DNA of 64,000 nt, from contig NC_134547.1 of NCBI RefSeq assembly GCF_050624435.1, positions 31,369,419 to 31,433,418 on the forward strand, in the 5' to 3' direction. Every line of letters begins with the position of its first letter. The stretch's first letter is position 1. The DNA is from Tenrec ecaudatus. Lineage: Eukaryota; Chordata; Mammalia; Afrosoricida; Tenrecidae. Positions 33,873 to 45,385 of this stretch are shown piece after piece. The notes beneath the pieces are model-generated. The model saw only the letters and a program-made list of their open reading frames with translations, was not told the DNA's origin and did not search any database. The translations under genes and the position numbers were made by a program.

Positions 33873-36277
33873 GTAGAGTCTGCCCATGGACCCCTGCAAG
33901 GTTTCAGCTGGAGGCTTGATGTTTCTTCTTCAGCTCTTCCAGCTTAAGGAACGAGAGCCATGTTCTTTCCTTTCGAGTTTCTACTTCCGGGCACATTTCA
34001 TTGCAATGCATTTCTTTGTCTTCTTGGGCCATCCTTGGACATGCCCTGTTCAACTCTTCTTCCATCATTTCTGCTATTTACTTAGCTTCGCTCTGTTCTA
34101 GAGCATGTTTCCAGGCCTCTTCAACATTCAGCTTGATTTTTCTTATCTTTTATGTTTTAAAATAATTTTATTGGTATAAGATTCATATATCATATACTTC
34201 CATAGTTAAGTCAGTTTTTTAAAAGAGTTGCATGTACACAAACAGTTCTAGTGCTCCCTCACCCTCCCACATTCACTACTTGCTCCCTAATTTCCCTCCC
34301 CGATTAGCCATGGCCTCAGTCCTTGCCTCTGTGCATCCACTCCTTCTGTGATTCGTAAACTGGGAAGCCCAACAGAGACAGCAAAAGACAAAATGAAACA
34401 GAAAGAAAATAATAATACGGAGATAGAAATAAGTAGTAAGAAAGAAAAGACCATTTTTTAAAAGCCAGAGAAGACATTTCTGTCGTGAATAAGAGAGAAA
34501 TGTTTAAGCCTAGAAAACTCCAGGTTGGGTCAAGAGGGAGGCCAACTGACCAAATGCCATAGTACGCTGTAGTTCAAGCCACCGTCACCATGTTGACAAT
34601 AAGCTCGGCCTGATGGGAAAGGTGCTCAAGTCCCTCACTTGTGGGCAGAAGGGATCTGACAGAGGCTTCATTTAGCTTCATGCTCCGCAGATGGATTTGG
34701 GGGTCCCACTGTCCCCCCTAACCTTCTACGAATTGGATGTTCGCAATTTAGGTTCTGATATGATTCTTTTCATCATATTTGGATTTTGTTGTTGTCATCT
34801 TTGGATCACACTGGCTGGCTGGTGTGCTTCTGCCGGGGGGATTTAGTTGACATTTCACTTAGGTGGCTGTTTGTTTGAATAAAAGCCTTTAAGACCCGCG
34901 ACACGATTCCAGTTGATAGTCAGGTACCATCAGCTCTCTTCACCACACTTTGCTGTAGCACCCTTATCTTCAATGATCTCTTCATGAGAGCAAGTATCAA
35001 ACAGGGCCATGTATAAGAATGAACTGTTCTTGGATTGGGGCTACAATTACATGGAGCTCAAAATTCATCTGCTTGTTCATGGCATATGAACGACCCTGAT
35101 TTACTTTCATGGTTATATTAAAACAATAACAAAACAAAAAGCAAACAAAAACTCTCCCAAAAAAGCAAAACAAATAAAGAAAAGCATTGTCAATCATCCC
35201 CTGGGGTATAAGGCAATTACATAAATAACATCAATAGCTTATCCACTGACATAGAATTTAAGGTTGATATGAGGAGTTTATGTGAGTACAATTCAACTGC
35301 CAACTGTAATCCAGGAGTCATTGCTTTGTACAGATTGATTTCTTAATTGATTGAGCTCTGTTTCCATGGAGCATGGGGTTGGTACAGGAGATTTTCCTGT
35401 AACATTCCTTACAAGGGCAGATCCTTGTCTCTCAGATAAATTAATAACTGTCATATTAAAGCAAGAGGAGGATTGAGGTACTAAATATATTGTGGTTCTG
35501 GGTCCCCTTTCATTGGACACCCACAAATCCCGGGATCCAACCCAAGGTCCAGTGACCTCCTTCACCACAGTCTTGAGGTGGCCCTCCTTTGCTTCCTCTT
35601 CTATCAGGAAATTTCAGTCCTAAGTCCAAGGGCTACAGGTAGTTTTGAGGTAGGGCCCAGTTCGTTCAGTCGGGCTTCCACATTGAGTCCTTCTGGTGTG
35701 ACCCTCCGGGGATGCCCTGTTCCTGCAAGGCCAGGTCTATGGGCATCACGGCGCTTAGTCCATGGCATGGCTCGCTGAGGGCTGGCAGACAGACATGTAC
35801 TCAGCGTCTACCCAGAAACAAAGAACTGGGTTTATTCTCCTCTTAGCTTCCCTACAATTATTACTTAGCATCCCTCCTGATGTGAGATTGCTCCTCCCCA
35901 TTTAGCCACCGTACCCAGCAACAGCTATTCCAGTGTCTCCTCTGAAATGTAGAAGCTCCCCTGCCGTCATCTTGACTTGATTTTCCAGTAAGGTTCTCTT
36001 CTGATTCCTTTGCAGTGTTTGTCGATTTGTCACTACGTTGTCTCAGTGATGAATGGCATTAAGTGGGTGGCCTTTTTCCTTCCCCCTCCTCACAAAAAGT
36101 GACCCCAGCTGATATGAGGGCTACTCTTTTGAGGGGATTCTTATGAAGTGCATATAAAGGAGGTGCTGTGTGGTTAATGGTCGGTAGGCAGACTTTCTGC
36201 CCCTTTGTTTGGGACGTGTCCTCTAAGATTTGTTTCATTGGTGTTTCTCCTTATAGTAGTGGACTCATGCAATATTT

Positions 36278-37034
36278 TGTGGGAGAAGGCCAGCCACCCA
36301 CAACTAATCGCAGGTTCAATAGGCACAGTTGTACTGTTTAATAGATGGATGGATGGATAGATAGATAGATAGACATATAGATAATAAAGTCATAGAGAGT
36401 AAGGAGAGATAGAAGAGAGATTGAAATAATGGAGTCAGACATATTTCATAGTAGCATGCTCACCTCAGGCCCACTCTGTGGTCCATGTGGAGATGGGAGA
36501 TGAGAGGGCAGAAGAGAGAGAGAGGGGAAAGAAGACAAGGGGAGAGAGGACGGGAATGAGGATCAGGGGAGAGAGCACTGGGAAGAGACTCTATTGCTAA
36601 CCAATATTGCTAACCATTATTGCTTTGGGGGGCATGCAAGCCCCTGATTACAGGTAAAGACATGCATCACAGGAAGGGGTTGTGCTATAGGTAATACAGT
36701 GATGAGAAGGGGATGATCTAGGAGTGTGCACGCAAAGGAAAGGGGAGGGATTGGGGTACACATGTGACAAATGGGCGGATCCCAGATTCATGATGGCGGC
36801 CTAACCTTGAATGCCCTTGATATGGAGACTTGATTTAACCTCAGCTTTCCATTGTCCTTAACAGCAGGGAGTGAGCCCCACCTGTGGTGGGACCAGATGG
36901 TGGTTTAATGCCTTCAGGGAGGATGTCTCTAAGCATCTCACCTCCCACCATGTGCTGGCAAACAGCCTCTAATGTTTGGCATATCTTTGGGGGAGACAAA
37001 GCGGGGTGGGGGGGAAGTCTTTTTATATCCCACA
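36278..37034. mobile_element. Solo LTR of an endogenous retrovirus
   Basis: A 757-bp segment starts TGTGGGA and ends TCCCACA, a perfect 7-bp terminal inverted repeat with TG...CA ends. Flanking atattt occurs at 36272-36277 and 37035-37040, a 6-bp target-site duplication. Removing it restores the L1 ORF2 sequence gcaatattt-gtcctttcgtg. The interior has a GGAT/GATA microsatellite and purine-rich DNA, no coding region and no second LTR. Orientation is uncertain. The family is not identified. Confidence 0.72.
36341..36374. repeat. (GGAT)n-(GATA)n microsatellite
   Basis: Inside the solo LTR. Confidence 0.9.
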
Positions 37035-37944
37035 ATATTTGTCCTTTCGTGATTGAGTGGCTTCACTCAGCAAAATGGTTTCCAGGTCCCTCCATGTCAT
37101 GTGGTATTTCGTCGTTGTTTTTCAGGGATGCATAGTATTCCGTTGTGCGTCTGTACCATAGTTTCTTTACCTATTCTTGCACTGTTGGGCATATGGGCTG
37201 CTTCCAGATTCTTGCTATTGTGACTGTGCTGCTGTGCACACGGGAGAGCATGCATGCCCTTGTGCTGCGTTTCTCACGTCTTTGGGGTAAATGTGCCTAA
37301 TTGTGGGACGGCTGGATCATATGGGATGTCAATCCTAGTTGCTTTGAGTGTCACCATCTTGTTGTCCACAGCAGTTGTGTGTATTCAGTATCACTTCCTC
37401 CACAGCCTCTCCAGCATCTGTTATTTTCTGCTTGTTTGAATTGGGCTAGCATTGTGAGTATGAGGTGTTATCTCCTTGTGCTTTTAATTTGCATCTCCCT
37501 AATAGCTAGTGATTGTGAGCATCTTTCCATGTGTTTGTTGGCTATTTGTACTTCCTTTTGATGAACTGTCTGTTCATATCTTTTCCCCACTTCTTAACTG
37601 GATCACTTGCTATTTTCTTATTACGCAGTTGCAGATTTCTATAGATTTTGGCAATTAGACCCTTGTCTGATGTGTCATTGGTAAAAAAAATTTTTTGGAA
37701 AACAGTATTTTTCTCAATCTTGTTTCACTCTTTTGATGTACACAATTATGTCATTTCGGCGTGTCCCAGTCATCTGTTTTGTCTTCTGCTGTGCATGCTT
37801 TCTTTATTATACATGGCAGTCTATGTATACCCTGAAATAGGGCACATACATTTATCCTAGCTTTCTCATTACTGATCCTGATAGCTCTGGGGTTAATAGT
37901 TAGGTCTTTAATGCATCTTGAGTCTAATTTAGTGCATGGGGAGA

Positions 37945-39060
37945 TGTTTTGTCTTTTGAATGATCTTTGCATTCTTCCTGTCATCCCACAACTTATCTGG
38001 TGTTAGTTTGGTAGTGTTCAAAATATTTCAAAATGGCTTCTAAATTCAGATGAGATAGATTCAAATTTGTACTTTGGCTTTCAAGGAGTTATTTAATTTT
38101 TGTCAGCTTCAACTTGAACTTGCATATGAACAACTGATGGTCTATTTGGCAGCTGGCCCTGGCCTTGTTCTGACTGATAACATTGACTATTTGCTTTGTT
38201 TGTTTCCAGAGAGGTAGTTGATTTGATCCCACTGTATGGCACCCAGCAAGGTTCATGTGTGCAGTTGCCATGTGAGTTGTGGTGGAATGTTAATACTAAC
38301 GAATAGGTCATTTTATTGCAAAATTTGAACATCCTGTCTCTGGTATCATTTCTATCACCAAGGCTATATTTTCTGACTTGCACATTCCAATGCCAGCAAT
38401 TATTCATGCATCTTAAGTGCATGCTTAATTACTATCAAATGTCAGAACTTGGTCAAATTTTTCAATATCTTCATCTGTGTTTTTAGTTGTTAGTGGATAC
38501 ATTTGAATAATTGTATTAACCAGTCTTCCTTATAATAATAAAAAAAGTAATCACCCTGATCAAGTTGATTCCAATTCATAGTGATCCTACAAGCAGGGTA
38601 GAACTGGCCATTTATGTTCCCCAGAAATACATAGTCGCATCTTTCTCTGTCAGAGTGGCTGGCAGTTTTGATCATTGAACACGGGGTTCAAGGCCCAGTG
38701 TACAGCCAACTATGCCACCAGGGCTCCTTGGTGTTCTTTAGGAATGTGGATCTCGCACAGACAGCCAACACCAGTCTATTTCAGCTCATTAGTGCCCAGG
38801 ATAATGATTTTATTTGTTCATTTCTGACAATTTTCCATTGTCCTAGATTCATGCTTTGTACATTCCACATTCTGATTACTAATGGACATTTCTTCTCCTT
38901 TTGAGTCATGCCACATCAGCAAATAAAGGTCTGTAGACGCACGCTCCATTCTCACCATTCAGGTCTACTCTGCTCTGAGGTGGCAGTGCTTTCCCAACCT
39001 CTCTGAATGTCCCCCAGCCTGGGGGTTTCTCTTCCTGCAGCATTTCATACAACGTTCTAC
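37945..39060 (-). pseudogene. RTE endonuclease-region pseudogene
   Basis: The minus-strand frame over 38422-38093 resembles the apurinic-type endonuclease domain of RTE: YSLGDRNDTRDRMFKFCN, and near the end QGQLPNRPSVVHMQVQVEA, where the active enzyme has a conserved aspartate-histidine pair (DH) shortly before the C-terminal strand. Here that pair is not visible. An AfroSINE at 38545-38728 splits the region and stops are frequent. In intact RTE this enzyme nicks the genomic target for priming. Confidence 0.7.
38545..38728 (-). repeat. AfroSINE inside the RTE endonuclease region
   Basis: The complement order is tail (caagttgattccaattcatag), gatcctacaagcagggtagaac, gtcgcatctttctctgtcag, then the head (tatgccaccagggctcc). 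RTE sequence is collinear on both sides. Confidence 0.8.
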
Positions 39061-39255
39061 TGGTACACATAAGGTTTCACTAGTCATTTGCTTTTTTTCC
39101 TTGAAGTAGGATGCTATCCCCGTATTCCTGGAAACGCCATTGGAATGTGTTCATCCTGGGTGACCTGCTGATATCTGAAATACCAGGGCATCGCTTCCAG
39201 TATCACAACCACAGGTAAGCCACAGCAGGATGACAAACTAACAGATGAGTGGCGG

Positions 39256-40170
39256 ATGAGGGACAGAGGAGAAAAATAAGTATGCCTTTAGCCCAGATGC
39301 ATGTCTTTAAGGACATTATTTAACATGTGTGGGCCTCACCGTTCTCAACTATAAAGATAAAGATTTATAGCATTTGGCTGGGGAGGAGGAAGCATGAAGA
39401 TCAAGAGTGCTGATGTTCAGAAAAGGCCCGTCATGCCATGAAAAATATTAAGAAAAGAAGGTTCCACCCTTCCTTCCTTCCTTCCTTCTTTTTTATTTCA
39501 TTTAATGAGACGCAAAGAAGCAACTTTAATTCCAGCCACACGATTACTACTAAACCGTGACTCATGAAGTATCCCCAACCCCATCCCCGTATATAATGAT
39601 GTGGCACAACTGGAGAATGAGGAGACTCCTTCTCACTCTGCCTCAGCTCATACGATTCTCCCGGCTCCTCTTCCTGCAGCAGCCGTATCTTACAAGGCAA
39701 GCCTCGCTTTCCTGGGCTCCGGATCCTGTCCAGAGGGACCCCCTGCATTATGGAACGCTTGCTGTGTACACTGACGCACATTTTACTTTTAAATCTTTAA
39801 ATTGATTGATTCTCCCTGACAACGTTTTCTTAAAGCCTTCTTTTTTTCACCCACCTAATGAATGTGAATCTTGGCAGAGGCATGTGATTGACAGGGCCAT
39901 AGACTGATAACGTCAAGTCGCGCCAAGACTCAGGGGTGGAGGCAGCCTGTCCCAGTGCCCGGGAGCAAGCCAGACACATGGCACTCATTTACGGAGCGAA
40001 CCCCGAGGACTGGCCACGGTCTCCAGGATGACCACTATCTCCCCTCTCTTTCCCAAGCAGTCCCGTAGGGGTTCGGAGTGCTTGGGAAACTTTTTTTTTT
40101 ATGTCTAGGATTTGTGTGCTGGATGATGACAAAGAACCAAAGTTCATTAAAAATAGCCCAGGCCCTCAAG
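39256..40170. other. Unique non-coding DNA
   Basis: No gene is recognised. A (TTCC)n tract lies at 39468-39490. Confidence 0.5.
39468..39490. repeat. (TTCC)n microsatellite
   Basis: About five TTCC units followed by a T-run. Confidence 0.9.
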
Positions 40171-40310
40171 GAAGAACCCCTGGATATGAAAATGGTAAAG
40201 CACTGAGCAGTAGGTTGGTGGTTCCTATCCACTCAGGCCCCTCAGGATGAAAGCCCCCCAGAGGTGAACTTCCAGGTCACAGCACAGTTCTGCAGGGGCC
40301 ATTATGAGGG
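40171..40310 (+). repeat. AfroSINE, diverged
   Basis: It reads cccctggatatgaaaatgg, then gtaggttggtggttccta (B-box region), a body with ggatgaaagcccccc, and a tail trace with cagcacagttctgc. Confidence 0.6.
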
Positions 40311-41138
40311 AGAATACTCGGGGGAAATTGATTCTCACCTCAAGAAGCTTGGTCTTGCCAGGGAAACAGACCCGGGTGACCAGCAGTGGTAGAAGCCAGG
40401 CTTCCTGTCAGTTGCTAATTTCTGTGCCCCAAAGAAGGCGCTGCGAATGGACTCGAGCCTGCAAGAGTGCCGTCTTGCCCTATGTGTGCCTTCATCCAAG
40501 GAGCGCTTCAAGCTTAAGGCCTGTAGCTCATTCATGGGCAAGTGTGAAGAGCTGGGTGCGTTATCTGTGAGGGGATGCCTTTGCCCGGAGGCTTCAGAGG
40601 AGGGATGTGAAAGTCTCAGGAAGGTTGTCCACGGGTGTACATCAATGTGTAGGGTTCATCCTATAGACCGCGGGACATTCGTGTTTCCAAGGAAGAGGGT
40701 GGTGGTATGCATGTGTGCTAGCTCATGTTCAGAACGTCATGGAAGGTAGATTGGAAAGTGGGATGATGACAAGAGGGCCTATTTCAACGCAGACAATGGT
40801 CTGAGTACACGAGGCCACTGGATGGCACACGGGGCCCTGTGGACTTGTAGTTCATTGGTAGTCGCGCTGGAGAAGGGAAGAGGCCTCAGGAGAGACACTG
40901 GCTTATTTCTTCTCTCAACCGGACTAGAAGCCGGTGAGTTTGTTTGTGATCCTAGTGGCTAAGGCATTGGTGGAGCATCCCAGGGGACATAGCCAGAGAA
41001 AGGTAGGTTTACTACATACAGCAAAGGTGAGAGCTGAAGACACTTCCATCGCGATTAAGAATTGGCTCCTCAAAATGGAACTACGCAAGTTCCCGTAGCA
41101 CACGTGAGTTGCCACTCGGTTTTCAGGACGGCTATGCT
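40311..41138. other. Unique non-coding DNA
   Basis: No gene or clear repeat is seen. Frames on both strands over 40304-40749 show no domain. Confidence 0.5.
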
Positions 41139-41282
41139 GAGCCCTGGTGGTGTAGTGGGGGAGGCATGGAGCTGCTAATGTCAAGGTCAGGGGCTCCAGG
41201 CCATTAGGTGATCCTGGGAAGAAAGAGTAGGCTTTCTACTCCCTCAGACACCCACAGGCAGGTTCCTGAGGCAGCACCTCGT
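41139..41282 (+). repeat. AfroSINE, tail lost
   Basis: A clear head (gagccctggtggtgtagtgg), then aaggtcaggggctcc and agagtaggctttctactccc. It stops before the RTE-like tail. Confidence 0.75.
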
Positions 41283-42648
41283 CTTCTGTGTTCCGGTTGT
41301 TTAACCCATTATGGATTCCTGACCAGGGTGACTCCTGGCTTGTGAGCAGTCCGTCTGCAGCATGTGACGGTCCTACCCCTACACCTCAGCTCCCAGGACA
41401 GGAAGGCGTTCCGTTTGTCCCTGTCCCCGGGGCACGGGGCCGGAGGACTCATTCCTGTGTGCTCTTGGCAAGCTTCCCATCAGACGCTGGATATGAACTC
41501 GCACCCTGGAGCCAGAGCTCTGTCTTCTTCATTTGTTAAAGGGATCTGCGGTTTCCTCCCCATTTGGGGATGAGTTGTTTTGTTTGACCAGGCTTAGTGA
41601 GCTCATCCCTGTATCGGTTTTTCATTTACGGCATTTAATTATGCATTTCATTTGCTGCAATTAAAAAAAAAGTGATCTGCTCCCTGCCTTAGGTTAGCGC
41701 AGATGACTGAATTGGCATTAAAAAATTGGAAGAGTCACTGGCAGGCATCCCCTCAAAATATCAGGGCCACGATGGAGTCCCTCCCACCACTCCCTAGCCA
41801 TCTCTCTCTCCCCGATCGTGGAGAGCTCCTGCCATCTTTCCTTGGTTTAAAATAGGATGGGGTGAGCAGCAGCTCCCGCCCCAGCTTCCCTACCTCCGTG
41901 GATTGCACCCCGAACTCCAGGAAGGAAAAGCAGGCAGGTGCAAGAGACCCCGTTCGTTTGCCCTGGGTCAGTCTGCAGCAAGCGGGACATGGCTGGGAAG
42001 GTCTCCCTCAAAGGACCCTGATGGGAAAGTGGCCTTCCGAAGAGCCCAAAGGAAACTCTGCCAAGATCAGGGGTAGGTCATAGCCTGTCTCCCAGGCAAT
42101 GCTTCAGAGAGTGACACGACGGAGCCAGTAAATTACAGATTCTTCCAGGAATGGTGCCAGAGAACTTGACATTTCACATTCACTCACACATTGGCAGCTG
42201 TCACCATGGGTAACAAAATGCAGGCACTACCTACGGCTCAATAGGTAGCCCGTCCCCCAGAATTTAGAAGCACCCATCTTAATCCCTGACAGCCCAGTGT
42301 CCAGGGATGCAACTCCAGATGCACTTTTGATGAAACATTACTGCATGCATGTGAGTGTTTATGTGACTGTGCGAGCTGGGCTTAGCATAGAAACTAGACA
42401 GCAGACAGCTTTGGACTGTCTAGGTTTGGCTTCAAATATTTTTGCATTCTTCTGTGTGAGTTTTCTTATTGCTAAAATAGGACACTAGCATGAGAGACAG
42501 TGTAGAAAATTCAGATGAAAGAGACAAAGAACATCCGAGTCTCCTCATGCAAATGTGATCATTATTACTTTGTTGTAAATCCTTTCCTCTATATAATGCG
42601 TTATACTACACAGTTACATGTATTGTACCGTATATGTGTGCATATAAA
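41283..42648. other. Unique non-coding DNA
   Basis: No gene is recognised. The AT-rich segment at about 41590-41760 (gcatttaattatgcatttc) looks single-copy. Confidence 0.5.
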
Positions 42649-42833
42649 CAGGAGCCTTGGTGGCAGAGTGAGTTGCCAACCACAAGGTCAGCGGCTCAAA
42701 ACCATGAGCCCAATCCTTGGTAGGAAGACGGGGCTTTCTGCTCTCATGAAGAGTTAGTCTCAAAACTCACAGGGGTAATTCTACCCTATGGTCACAATGA
42801 GTTGGATTTGACTCCATGGCAATGAGTGCGAGT
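42649..42833 (+). repeat. AfroSINE
   Basis: Complete: ggagccttggtggcagagtg, gtcagcggctcaaaacc, agacggggctttctgctctc, and gagttggatttgactccatgg. Confidence 0.82.
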
Positions 42834-42875
42834 ATGTGTGCACACACAAACACACACACACATTAGAATAAACTA

Positions 42876-43076
42876 AAAAGCCAAACCTGTTGCCCTCAAG
42901 TCAATTCCAATTCATAGTGACCCTTGAGGACAGAGTAGAACAGCCCAGAGTGTCTGAGACTATAAATCTTTAAAAAGAAGACAGCCTCATCTTTCTCCTT
43001 CAGAGTAGCTGGTGGGTTTCAATCACTTGACCTGGGGTTAGCAGCCCAATGTTTAACCCACTATGCCACCAATGTC
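42876..43076 (-). repeat. AfroSINE
   Basis: Complete in complement: gttgccctcaagtcaattcc, cagagtagaacagccc, agacagcctcatctttctc, ggtgggtttcaatcac, and cactatgccacca. Confidence 0.82.
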
Positions 43077-43092
43077 TACGTTAATCACACAG

Positions 43093-43138
<46 letters not shown>

Positions 43139-43683
43139 TTGTTCCTAAATTTAATGATACCATTAATTGTAAGACACAGCATGAAGTTAACTAACATGTC
43201 TTTACTATATTAAATGCCGAAAGAAATATTTTTGCTTAATAATTTTTTTCATTTATTCATTCAATTTCACTCTAGATTGTCCTTCTGAATCACACAGCTC
43301 TCTGAGTTTGAATTTATGCATTCTTCATGTTTAATTCTTTTGCTCTTGAAGCTAGAACCCAGCCTTCTGTAGAATGCTGCTCAAAACATAAATCAGAAAT
43401 CTTGATTTCGGTGTCTTTAAATAGTTGTATGATGGACATATTGACTTTGTTTATATTTTTGTAAATTAGGTGGGGGCTGATATTTCAGATAGTCGACTTT
43501 GTACTCAACAGTTTAAGCTACTGATAAACCCCTGAAAGAGTTGGCCCCCTCATTGATGGGTGTGAACTTGGGTGAAATGGAGGATGATTCTCTACTAGAG
43601 GACATGCCATATTGAGACAGAGAAAGGCATATTAGGGCTTTGACTTGCATTTTCTATTTCATTAAAATCCCAAATAAACATAT
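43077..43683. other. Unique AT-rich DNA with CA repeat
   Basis: No gene is recognised. A long CA repeat lies at 43099-43137. Confidence 0.5.
43099..43137. repeat. (CA)n microsatellite
   Basis: About 19 uninterrupted CA units, next to the head of the SINE at 42876-43076. Confidence 0.95.
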
Positions 43684-44330
43684 TTTTAAAACATTTTATT
43701 ATGATTTGAAGCAATATTTTCAGAGTCAATAATCAATTTTACACTCAACCATTCAACTCGCCTATTTCAATCCCCTCCAAGCACTATCCTTTAGCCCATT
43801 CCCTTCTACTGTTTTCTGTTTTCAATCCTTCATCTATCCTAAGCCCCGTCCTTGAGTAAATGCTGCCCTCTGATTCTTAAATGGCTGGCTGATTATTCTA
43901 ACACACGGGTGAGTTCAGCTCCAGACCTGAAGACTCCCACTACTGATTCAGTCATCTTGAGCATTTTTATTTACGTTACATTCTTTGAAGATTAGAGCTT
44001 TCTCTTGAAAGTCAGTTGGAAGTTCTAAGGCAATTCAATACCTGAGTGGAAGTTCTTCATGGATTAGACACACAGGCCTCTTCTCTCTGTGGGATTCCTT
44101 GATCTCTTCCCAGGCTCTTGGCAGTTCCCAACACCTTCAATTGCATTGCCAGACGTGTGGTGGTCGGTTTTCTTAGTCATCCTAAATCATGGTAACATCT
44201 TTATAAAGACATATTAATAGATCATCAGGGGTCCAAAGTAATTTTAAAATACTGCCGCCTAGGCTTCCCAATACTAATAACTTTCCACAGAGGTGAGATC
44301 CAGATAAATGGACACTCGTACCCTCTGAGA
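43684..44330 (-). mobile_element. Possible old L1 3' UTR
   Basis: It starts aaaacattttattatgatttg, which resembles the complement of an L1-type 3' end, followed by C-rich pyrimidine DNA as in L1 3' UTRs. No ORF2 sequence is recognisable, so this is tentative. Confidence 0.33.
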
Positions 44331-44492
44331 TCTGAAGGTATCCTGGACTCGGTACTGACTCATAGATTCCCTATATACAAGAGGACAAAACACTCGCTGG
44401 GTCCTGCACCATCCTCACAATTGTTATGTGTGAACCTATTGTTGCAGCACTGTGTCAACCCATCTCCTTGAGGGCTTCCTCTTTTTCTTTTC

Positions 44493-44653
44493 TTATTCTA
44501 TTGTATTTTTTATTTTATGTGCCCTAGGCATGAAACCGCTCAGGCCACAATCTAGGCATCAAGCTAGGATGAACAAAGGGCTGCCACTCTGCTCTACCCC
44601 TGACTGATAGAAGAGCACCACTATCAGTCAGGTGTCTCTTTGCCCATAGCCAG
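44493..44653 (-). mobile_element. Unidentified retro-inserted segment with hairpin
   Basis: About 160 bp with a T-rich left end (complement of an A-rich tail) lie between two copies of the same RTE target words, so it probably arrived by target-primed insertion before the neighbouring L1. A 12-bp perfect inverted repeat is inside. It matches no family I know. Confidence 0.42.
44599..44632. repeat. Perfect 12-bp inverted repeat
   Basis: The arms are cctgactgatag (44599-44610) and ctatcagtcagg (44621-44632) around a 10-base loop. Confidence 0.92.
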
Positions 44654-44667
44654 GGGTCTTTTTCTTT
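44654..44667. repeat. Left target-site duplication of L1 44668-45100
   Basis: It reads gggtctttttcttt; the right copy (45101-45114) reads gggtctttctcttt, 13 of 14 identical. Confidence 0.75.
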
Positions 44668-45100
44668 TTTTTAAATCATTTTATTAGGGGCTCATACAAC
44701 TCCTATTATAATTCATACACACATCAATTGTGTAAAGCACATTTGTGCATTCATTGCCCTCATCATTCTCAAAACATCCACTCTCTACCCAAGCCCCTGG
44801 CATCAGCTCCTCATTTTTCCCCCTCCCTCCCTGCTCCCCCCACCCTCATGAATCCTTGATAATTTACAAATTATTATTTTGTCCTATCTTGCACTGTCCA
44901 ATGTCTCCCTTCACCCACTTTTCTGTTGTCCATCCCCTAGGGAGGAGGTTATATATAGATCCTTGTCATCAGTTCCCCCTTTCCAACCCAGCCTCCCCTA
45001 CCCTCCCGGTATCGCCACTCTCACCACTGGTCTGAAGGGATTATCCGCCCTGGGTTCCCAGTGTCCAGTTCTGTCTGTCCCAGTGTGCATCCTCTGGCGA
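44668..45100 (-). mobile_element. Short young L1, 3' UTR only
   Basis: Complement of the last ~430 bases of the L1 3' UTR, starting with a T-run then aaatcattttattaggggc and ending at cagtgtgcatcctctgg. Target-site duplications flank it. It sits inside an RTE fragment. Confidence 0.88.
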
Positions 45101-45114
45101 GGGTCTTTCTCTTT
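45101..45114. repeat. Right target-site duplication of L1 44668-45100
   Basis: It pairs with 44654-44667 and is also the resumed RTE sequence. Confidence 0.75.
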
Positions 45115-45385
45115 TCCTCCAACTCTCTGCTTTAGCACGCAGGATGTCCTTTTCCAGCGGCTGATTTCTCCTGATCACACCTCAAAGACAAAGTCTCAAC
45201 ATCCTCAAGTCTAAGGAGCATGCTGGCTGTCTGTCCTCCCAGACAGATTTGCTCATTCTTCTGGCAGTCAGCGATACTTTCAGTCTTCTTTGCCTAATTC
45301 AAATGCATCACTTTTTCTATGGTCTCTCATGTTTATTGTCCAAGTTTGAAACACACATGGGAAGGGGTAGCTACTGGTATCCTCT

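Larger units (their letters stand above)
34153..37944 (-). mobile_element. Older L1 with long 3' UTR, inserted in an RTE
   Basis: Minus strand. L1 ORF2 C-terminal region runs from 37944 to a stop at 36251 (interrupted by an LTR at 36278-37034), then a ~2.1-kb 3' UTR runs to 34153. A short atgtttt repeat at 34152-34158 and 37944-37950 is a plausible target-site duplication. The 3' UTR resembles that of the younger copies (for example gcctttaagacc near 34886) but is more diverged and ends with attttattggtataag in complement. Confidence 0.8.
36251..37944 (-). pseudogene. Older L1 ORF2 C-terminal fragment, split by LTR
   Basis: Read on the minus strand, it gives ISPCTKLDSRCIKDLTINP at the 5' end and later parts such as the HMERCSQSL-like region. 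It ends YCMSPLL before the stop at 36251. The solo LTR lies about 25 bases upstream of that stop. Frames are broken by shifts and stops throughout. This is the same region of ORF2 as the copy at 3509-4600, at greater divergence. No catalytic domain is present. Confidence 0.75.
33873..39255 (-). mobile_element. RTE LINE, 5' half, split by an L1 and a SINE
   Basis: Three collinear minus-strand pieces: 38729-39255 (5' UTR region), 37945-38544 (endonuclease region) and 33873-34152 (linker region, containing gaagagctgaagaagaaac in sense). They join in the correct order after removing the AfroSINE 38545-38728 and the L1 34153-37944. The element stops abruptly at 33873; LINEs normally lose the 5' end, not the 3' end. 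Its missing 3' half matches the plus-strand piece at 30941-32545. Confidence 0.78.
44335..45385 (-). mobile_element. RTE 3' end interrupted by two insertions
   Basis: The RTE 3' region in complement occupies 44335-44492 (gtactgactcatagattccc, then cttgagggcttcctcttt) and resumes at 45101-45385 (gggtctttctcttttcctcc, ttagcacgcaggatgtcc). Between them lie an unidentified ~160-bp piece and a 5'-truncated L1, both at the same pyrimidine-rich target. Confidence 0.78.

Noticed and set aside
7296-36374. Tandem repeats that might suggest a CRISPR array or satellite
   Set aside because: The tandem units are ordinary 2-5 base microsatellites or parts of transposons; no regularly spaced repeats with unique spacers exist, and the genome is mammalian.
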